From Desulfoprunum sp. (GTDB lineage Bacteria > Desulfobacterota > Desulfobulbia > Desulfobulbales > Desulfocapsaceae), in assembly GCA_030696435.1 (NCBI GenBank), contig JAUYSF010000140.1, forward strand, positions 1-10,485: 10,485 nucleotides of DNA, given 5' to 3'. The notes under the pieces were generated by a model, which made no database searches, had not been told where the DNA came from, and saw only the letters and a list, made by a program, of their open reading frames with translations. Position numbers and translations under genes: made by a program. This document shows positions 7,265-10,485 of this stretch, piece after piece (position 1 is the first letter of the stretch; each line of letters starts with the position of its first letter).

Positions 7265-7277
7265 AGTTTCCTCAAGA

Positions 7278-7310
7278 TAAAAAACGCCGACAATCGATCT
7301 GTCGGCGTTT
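7278..7310 (-). terminator. Strong intrinsic terminator just before the dedA ribosome-binding site
   Basis: AAACGCCGACA (7282-7292) and TGTCGGCGTTT (7300-7310) form a perfect 11-bp stem with a 7-base loop. On the minus strand the stem runs into a T-run (GCGTTTTTTATC). It would end transcripts from the LivK-like gene 118 bases upstream. Only about a dozen bases separate the T-run from the dedA start, so dedA expression must depend on read-through or on regulation of this hairpin. Confidence 0.82.
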
Positions 7311-7329
7311 GAATACATACATCCTTTTC

Positions 7330-7396
7330 GGCAATCAGACCGGGGAGTCCTCTCTTTTTCGCAGGAGCCCCGACGGCAGCACAGTACCGCCTATCG
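7330..7396 (-). ncRNA. Candidate structured leader upstream of dedA
   Basis: Read on the minus strand, the gap after the LivK-like gene contains two further stems. GGCGGTA pairs with TGCTGCC around a 3-base loop (7 bp including G-T pairs). Next comes GGGG...TCC pairing with GGA...CCCC around a loop of about 13 bases, with a small internal loop. They precede the terminator at 7278-7310. The layout resembles a riboswitch or attenuator, but the sequence does not match a class I know and no promoter for it could be pinned down. Confidence 0.3.
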
Positions 7397-7428
7397 TTCA
7401 ACCGATTTTCCAAATCATGGCGGAGAGA

Positions 7429-8586
7429 TCATTGCCCCGTATACTCAACAAAGCGTCCGTCCTTGACGGTGATCATCGTGAAAGCGTCGAGGCCCAAGCC
7501 ACTGTGATCCGTTGCTGAAAAATTAAATTCTCCAGCCGTCCCGAAATAGCCTGTCAGTTTTTCGATTTCATCACGAACCTTTTCCTTGTCCGGTCCTGCC
7601 TTTTCAATCGCTTTGGCAAGAATCATTAGGGCATCATAGGCATGTCCGCCGAAGGTACTGATCTCTTCCTTGAAGCGTGATTCATAGGTCTTTTTGTACT
7701 GCATGAGAAATTCCTTCTGGGGGCTGGCCGCCAGACTCTCGGCAATGATCAGCCTGCTGGCCGGGAAGATGATGCCCTCAGCGGCAGCACCGGCTACCCG
7801 TGCGTACTTGATATTGGCAAATCCATGACTCTGATAGAGGGGAATATCCCAACCCGTCTGCCTGATATTTTTGGCAATTATCGACTGAGCTGGGACAATC
7901 GACCAGTTCACAACGGCCTGAAGGCCTTGAATTGCCTTGATCTTCGCCACCAAAGCGCTGAGATCCTTGGCATCCTTGTCGTAGACCTCGGTGGCCAGGA
8001 TCTCAATGTTGTACTCGGGTGCCAGTTTGGTCAACTGGGCCTTACCGGCATTGCCAAAGCCGTCATTCCCTGCCAGGATGGCGATCTTGCTGATGCCCTT
8101 ATTCTGCATCGTCTTGTAGATCTGTCGAGCGGCCAGGCTATCGTTCGGGGCTGTTTTAAAGACATAGCGGGCCACTGGATTGACGATCAGTTCGGCTGAG
8201 GCGCAGGAGATGAGTATCGTTTTAGCCTTTTCGCACAGCTCCTTGATTTTCAGCGTCTCGCCACTGGTGGATGGACCAATGATGGCAAAGACCTGTTCTT
8301 CTTCAATGAGCTGTTTGGCAAAGGAGATGGCCTTTTCCGGACTGCCGCCACTGTCCTTGAAAATCAGCACGACCTTGTTGCCCTGTATTCCTCCTGCTGC
8401 ATTGAGCTTCTCCGCCAGCATCTGCAGCGATTTGATACCCGGTCCGCCAAGGAGGGCGGCCGGTCCGGTCTCGGCGAGAATAACCCCGATCTTAATCTCG
8501 GAAGCCTGTGCTGAGAGTGCATTGCACATGAGAAAGACGCCCAGCAGCAGATGATAAGGGGACATTTTTTTAAACCAGGTTTTCAT
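7429..8586 (-). CDS. LivK-like branched-chain amino-acid/amide ABC transporter binding protein
   Basis: The 385-residue protein is a periplasmic binding protein of the receptor-ligand (LivJ/LivK, Peripla_BP_6) type. A signal peptide of about 29 residues has a basic start (MKTWFKKM), a hydrophobic core (LLLGVFLM) and an AQA-S cleavage site. There is no lipobox, so it should be soluble in the periplasm. The mature start IKIGVILAETGPAALLGGPG, the lobe-1 stretch VLIFKDSGGSPEKAISFAKQ and FAIIGPSTSGET, whose Ser/Thr usually contact the ligand's carboxylate, are standard for the family, as is YDALMILAKAIEKAG near the end. The ATG at 8586 has AAGGAGG about 5 bases upstream. It is flanked by its own promoter and terminator, with no permease or ATPase genes beside it, so it must use transport subunits encoded elsewhere or serve as a sensor protein. 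Ligand unknown. Confidence 0.9.
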   Translation of the reverse strand: MKTWFKKMSPYHLLLGVFLMCNALSAQASEIKIGVILAETGPAALLGGPGIKSLQMLAEKLNAAGGIQGNKVVLIFKDSGGSPEKAISFAKQLIEEEQVFAIIGPSTSGETLKIKELCEKAKTILISCASAELIVNPVARYVFKTAPNDSLAARQIYKTMQNKGISKIAILAGNDGFGNAGKAQLTKLAPEYNIEILATEVYDKDAKDLSALVAKIKAIQGLQAVVNWSIVPAQSIIAKNIRQTGWDIPLYQSHGFANIKYARVAGAAAEGIIFPASRLIIAESLAASPQKEFLMQYKKTYESRFKEEISTFGGHAYDALMILAKAIEKAGPDKEKVRDEIEKLTGYFGTAGEFNFSATDHSGLGLDAFTMITVKDGRFVEYTGQ

Positions 8587-8648
8587 TTTTTCCTCCTTAC
8601 AGATAGCAGGATTGGCAGGTGTGGGGTTGATTTGTCGGCACCATGAGC

Positions 8649-8667
8649 AGAGCGGGTCTCACGCTCT
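8649..8667 (-). other. Small stem in the LivK-like gene's 5' leader
   Basis: AGAGCG and CGCTCT form a 6-bp stem with a 7-base loop in the predicted 112-base leader of the binding-protein mRNA. On the plus strand T-rich sequence follows, but no plus-strand gene precedes it, so a terminator role is unlikely. Confidence 0.25.
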
Positions 8668-8704
8668 CTTGTTTTTATGTTTTTCTAACGACTTTGCAGG
8701 TTTA

Positions 8705-8733
8705 TTTATAGTGCATGGAACAATGATCAGCAA
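8705..8733 (-). promoter_or_regulatory. Promoter of the LivK-like binding-protein gene
   Basis: On the minus strand TTGCTG (8733-8728) and TATAAA (8710-8705) are separated by exactly 17 bases, a good sigma70-type match. Transcription would start near 8698, giving a leader of about 112 bases before the ATG at 8586. The inverted-repeat element at 8751-8870 ends only 17 bases upstream of the -35 box. Confidence 0.65.
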
Positions 8734-8750
8734 TTCTTTTTCACGACTTA

Positions 8751-8870
8751 TGCCATTTCCAAATCAAGATGAGAACGCGAAGGCAAGCGAGCAGCGACGG
8801 ACAGTACACACGTACAGCGAGGAGCCGCACAGCGCAGCCGACAACGTTAACGCTTGATTTGGAATTGGAA
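8751..8870. mobile_element. Candidate MITE-like inverted-repeat element
   Basis: Terminal inverted repeats of 18 bases (8751-8768 and 8853-8870, 16 of 18 matching, inner 12 perfect: TTCCAAATCAAG) bound a 120-bp unit. The same three bases, TTA, lie directly outside both ends (8748-8750 and 8871-8873), as expected of a short target duplication. The core has only 2 T in 76 bases (8771-8846). A small dyad GTAC-ACAC-GTAC (8804-8815) sits at its centre. Short length, no credible gene, terminal repeats and intergenic position fit a non-autonomous element. Copy number cannot be tested here, so mobility is an inference; a structured regulatory repeat is the main alternative. Confidence 0.5.
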
Positions 8871-8941
8871 TTACAGAGATTCAGCCTGCTGATTACTCCC
8901 GTAAACGAACGGCCCGTTTTTGCAATAGAAACTGAAAAATG

Positions 8942-8975
8942 AAAAAGCCGTCCTGCGTATAACGCAGGACGGCTT
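8942..8975 (-). terminator. Intrinsic terminator of the flavoprotein gene
   Basis: A perfect 14-bp stem (8945-8958 with 8962-8975) closes a 3-base loop and runs on the minus strand into TTTTTCATTTTTC. It lies 28 bases after the flavoprotein stop codon. It is one of the strongest hairpins in the window and ends that transcription unit. Confidence 0.9.
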
Positions 8976-9003
8976 GTGTTGCCCAAAAAGAAAACGAGGT
9001 GAA

Positions 9004-10485
9004 TCAGCAGCCAGGGGCACCGGCGGTTAAGGCCTCGGACCAGCGCCGTTCCATAACCTCTTCCGTGGCATAGTCAGGCAAGAGAATCGGGGCCACGGCC
9101 AGATCTGCAATCCCGGCCTCGGCTAGTTCCTTCTCAAATTGTACCACATGGTCGAGAGTCAGCCCCTTGAGGGTGACGCCATCCTGGATATATTTGGCGG
9201 CATTACTGCCGGCCCGGCGACCAAAGGTGATGATATCCTGCAGGCTGTTGCCCATAAGACGGTTCTCGCCATGCACGCCGCCGATCGCCTCACCTGCCGC
9301 ATAGAGTCCGGGGATGATGGTCTCGGAATTGCCGTTGACGTTGATGCCACCGTTCTGATAATGCAGGGTCGGATAGACGAGCATTGGCTCCTTACTGATA
9401 TCGATGCCGTGCCTCTCAAACTGGATGAACTTTGCCGGCAGCTCTTTCTTAACCGTTCCCGGTCCGTGCAGTTCCTCGATCATCGGTGAATCGAGCCAGA
9501 GCCCAACACGACCGGTCGGGGTGATGATACCTTTACCCACATCCATGGCCTCACGGATCAGCTCGGCCGACTCGACATCGCGGGGTTCGAGCGGGAAGCA
9601 AAACTGCTCGCCGTCGATATTGAGGACATGGGCACCGAGACCGCGGACCTTCTCGGTGATCAGCAGGCCGACATTCTGCTCGGGATAGGCCACACCAGTC
9701 GGGTGATACTGGGTGGAATGCAAACACTTGTTGCCGACCCCGGCCCGGTAGGCCATGACCACGCCGTCCATGGTGGCCCCGTAATGATTAGTGGTGGCAA
9801 AGCCCTTGATATGCAGACGCCCGAAACCGCCGGTGGCGATGACTACCGCTTTGGCCCGAACGATGGAGAATTCGCGGGTCTCCATATTCATCAGGATGGC
9901 CCCGGCGCACTTGCCGTCCTCATCGAGGAGCAGTTCGACCGCCGGACTGAATTCGAGGGTGGTGATCATATCGGCCCGGTTGCGGACCTCGTCACGCACA
10001 ACCCGCATAATCTCGGCACCGGTCATATCGCCGGCTGACTGCATCCTCTTGCGGCTGGAGCCGCCGAAGTGGCGGGAGTCCATGCGTCCATCAGGTTTCT
10101 TATTGAACATCATGCCCAGGCTCTCAAGCCAGGCGATGGACAGCGGCGCATCGTTGGCCAGGGCCGCCACCAGATCGCGCTGATTGGTGAAGTGGCCACC
10201 GCCGATGGTATCGAGGTAGTGGTAGTAGGGTGAATCGCCTTCCTGGGTTGCGCCCTGGATGCCGCCCTCGGCCATGACGGTGTTGGAATCGCCGTGCCGC
10301 AGTTTGGTGGCGATGATGACCTTGCAGCCGCCTTCGGCCGCCATGATGGCCGCCGAGGTACCCGCCCCGCCACCACCGAGAACCAGGACATCGGTATCGA
10401 AATCCACCTTGCTCAGGTTCACCTTGTCGGGACGGATCACCGAGCGGGATTCCAACAGACGGGCCACCCCTTCCTGGAAGGTATC
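9004..10485 (-). CDS. Fumarate reductase/succinate dehydrogenase-like flavoprotein (C-terminal part, cut by window edge)
   Basis: The open frame covers 493 residues and is still open at the right edge, so the true start lies outside; internal starts such as GTG at 10467 lack support. Numbering from the edge, the FAD-binding fold starts with DVLVLGGGGAGTSAA (32-46). HPTG (261-264), Arg302 in PRDVESAELIREA, His375 in LHYQNGG and Arg409 in ENRLMGNSL correspond to the substrate-site residues of SdhA/FrdA-type enzymes. The ending AAGEAIGGVHGENRLMGNSL (396-415) is the usual FAD/active-site signature. The expected chemistry is fumarate/succinate (or similar) redox with FAD. Two features are unusual. 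Asn68 in SNTVMAEGG replaces the His that binds FAD covalently in SdhA/FrdA. Only about 78 residues follow RLMGNSL, so the helical C-terminal domain of SdhA/FrdA is missing or very short. L-aspartate oxidase-like or electron-bifurcating relatives remain possible. A strong terminator follows the stop. Confidence 0.85.
   Translation of the reverse strand, partial: DTFQEGVARLLESRSVIRPDKVNLSKVDFDTDVLVLGGGGAGTSAAIMAAEGGCKVIIATKLRHGDSNTVMAEGGIQGATQEGDSPYYHYLDTIGGGHFTNQRDLVAALANDAPLSIAWLESLGMMFNKKPDGRMDSRHFGGSSRKRMQSAGDMTGAEIMRVVRDEVRNRADMITTLEFSPAVELLLDEDGKCAGAILMNMETREFSIVRAKAVVIATGGFGRLHIKGFATTNHYGATMDGVVMAYRAGVGNKCLHSTQYHPTGVAYPEQNVGLLITEKVRGLGAHVLNIDGEQFCFPLEPRDVESAELIREAMDVGKGIITPTGRVGLWLDSPMIEELHGPGTVKKELPAKFIQFERHGIDISKEPMLVYPTLHYQNGGINVNGNSETIIPGLYAAGEAIGGVHGENRLMGNSLQDIITFGRRAGSNAAKYIQDGVTLKGLTLDHVVQFEKELAEAGIADLAVAPILLPDYATEEVMERRWSEALTAGAPGC

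Larger units (their letters stand above)
8587..9003. other. Gene-free intergenic region (417 bases)
   Basis: No protein gene with a credible start, ribosome-binding site or codon pattern is seen here. From left to right it holds the leader and promoter of the LivK-like gene, the 120-bp inverted-repeat element, about 70 bases in which I see nothing (8871-8940), and the terminator of the flavoprotein gene. Confidence 0.6.

Noticed and set aside
7265..7318. 18-residue N-terminal extension of the DedA protein
   Set aside because: It would be translated from within the terminator stem, whereas the ATG at 7264 has a good ribosome-binding site and fits the family's N terminus.
7330..7400. Possible fluoride (crcB-type) riboswitch before dedA, because of GGCGG...CTGATTGCC around a central stem
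   Set aside because: The conserved GAUG and UGAUG segments are not matched and the loop cannot form the required pseudoknot, so only a generic structured leader is reported.
8612..8857. 81-codon plus-strand frame between the LivK-like gene and the flavoprotein
   Set aside because: No ribosome-binding site or recognisable motif; its second half is just a translation of the T-poor core of the inverted-repeat element.

Overview
The window looks like chromosomal DNA of a Gram-negative heterotroph of roughly mid-50s % GC. Two proteins have periplasmic-type signal peptides, and a DedA membrane protein and a fumarate reductase-like flavoprotein are present. An anaerobic Desulfobacterota-type (deltaproteobacterial) host is my best guess, but no marker gene in the window proves it. 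There are no tRNA, rRNA, CRISPR or phage genes. Every protein gene reads on the minus strand except one, a D-lyxose isomerase.

Region 1 (1-4975) is a sugar operon read right to left: galT, galK, a LacI-family regulator, a MalK/UgpC-type ABC ATPase, then a carbohydrate-binding protein that runs off the left edge. galT and galK overlap as ATGA, and the other gaps are 12 to 57 bases. The transporter permeases would have to lie to the left. The promoter of this operon is well resolved (TTGACA, 18 bases, TATACT). It shows that the correct galT start is the ATG at 4847. A perfect 14-bp palindrome with a CG centre, plus an 11-bp partial copy beside it, sits just downstream of the predicted transcription start and looks like the operator of the operon's own LacI-type protein.

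Region 2 (4887-5662) is the single plus-strand gene, a D-lyxose/D-mannose isomerase of the cupin type. A plausible promoter for it overlaps the galT promoter, with the palindrome between its -35 and -10 boxes, so one repressor could switch both directions. A PfkB-type fructokinase converges on it from the right (5689-6573). An isomerase that makes a free ketose and a kinase that phosphorylates one form a sensible metabolic pair.

Region 3 (5689-7428) holds the fructokinase and, 46 bases upstream of it, a DedA-family membrane protein. The dedA ribosome-binding site lies directly behind a strong intrinsic terminator and a stem-rich leader, an arrangement that suggests attenuation or insulation from the gene upstream.

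Region 4 (7429-9003) holds a stand-alone LivK-like amino-acid-binding protein with its own clear promoter, and a 417-base gene-free stretch. That stretch contains a 120-bp inverted-repeat element with a strikingly T-poor core (MITE-like candidate) and the strong terminator of the next gene.

Region 5 (9004-10485) is the C-terminal 493 residues of a fumarate reductase/succinate dehydrogenase-like flavoprotein that continues past the right edge. It has Asn where SdhA/FrdA carry the FAD-linking His, and it ends soon after the FAD domain.
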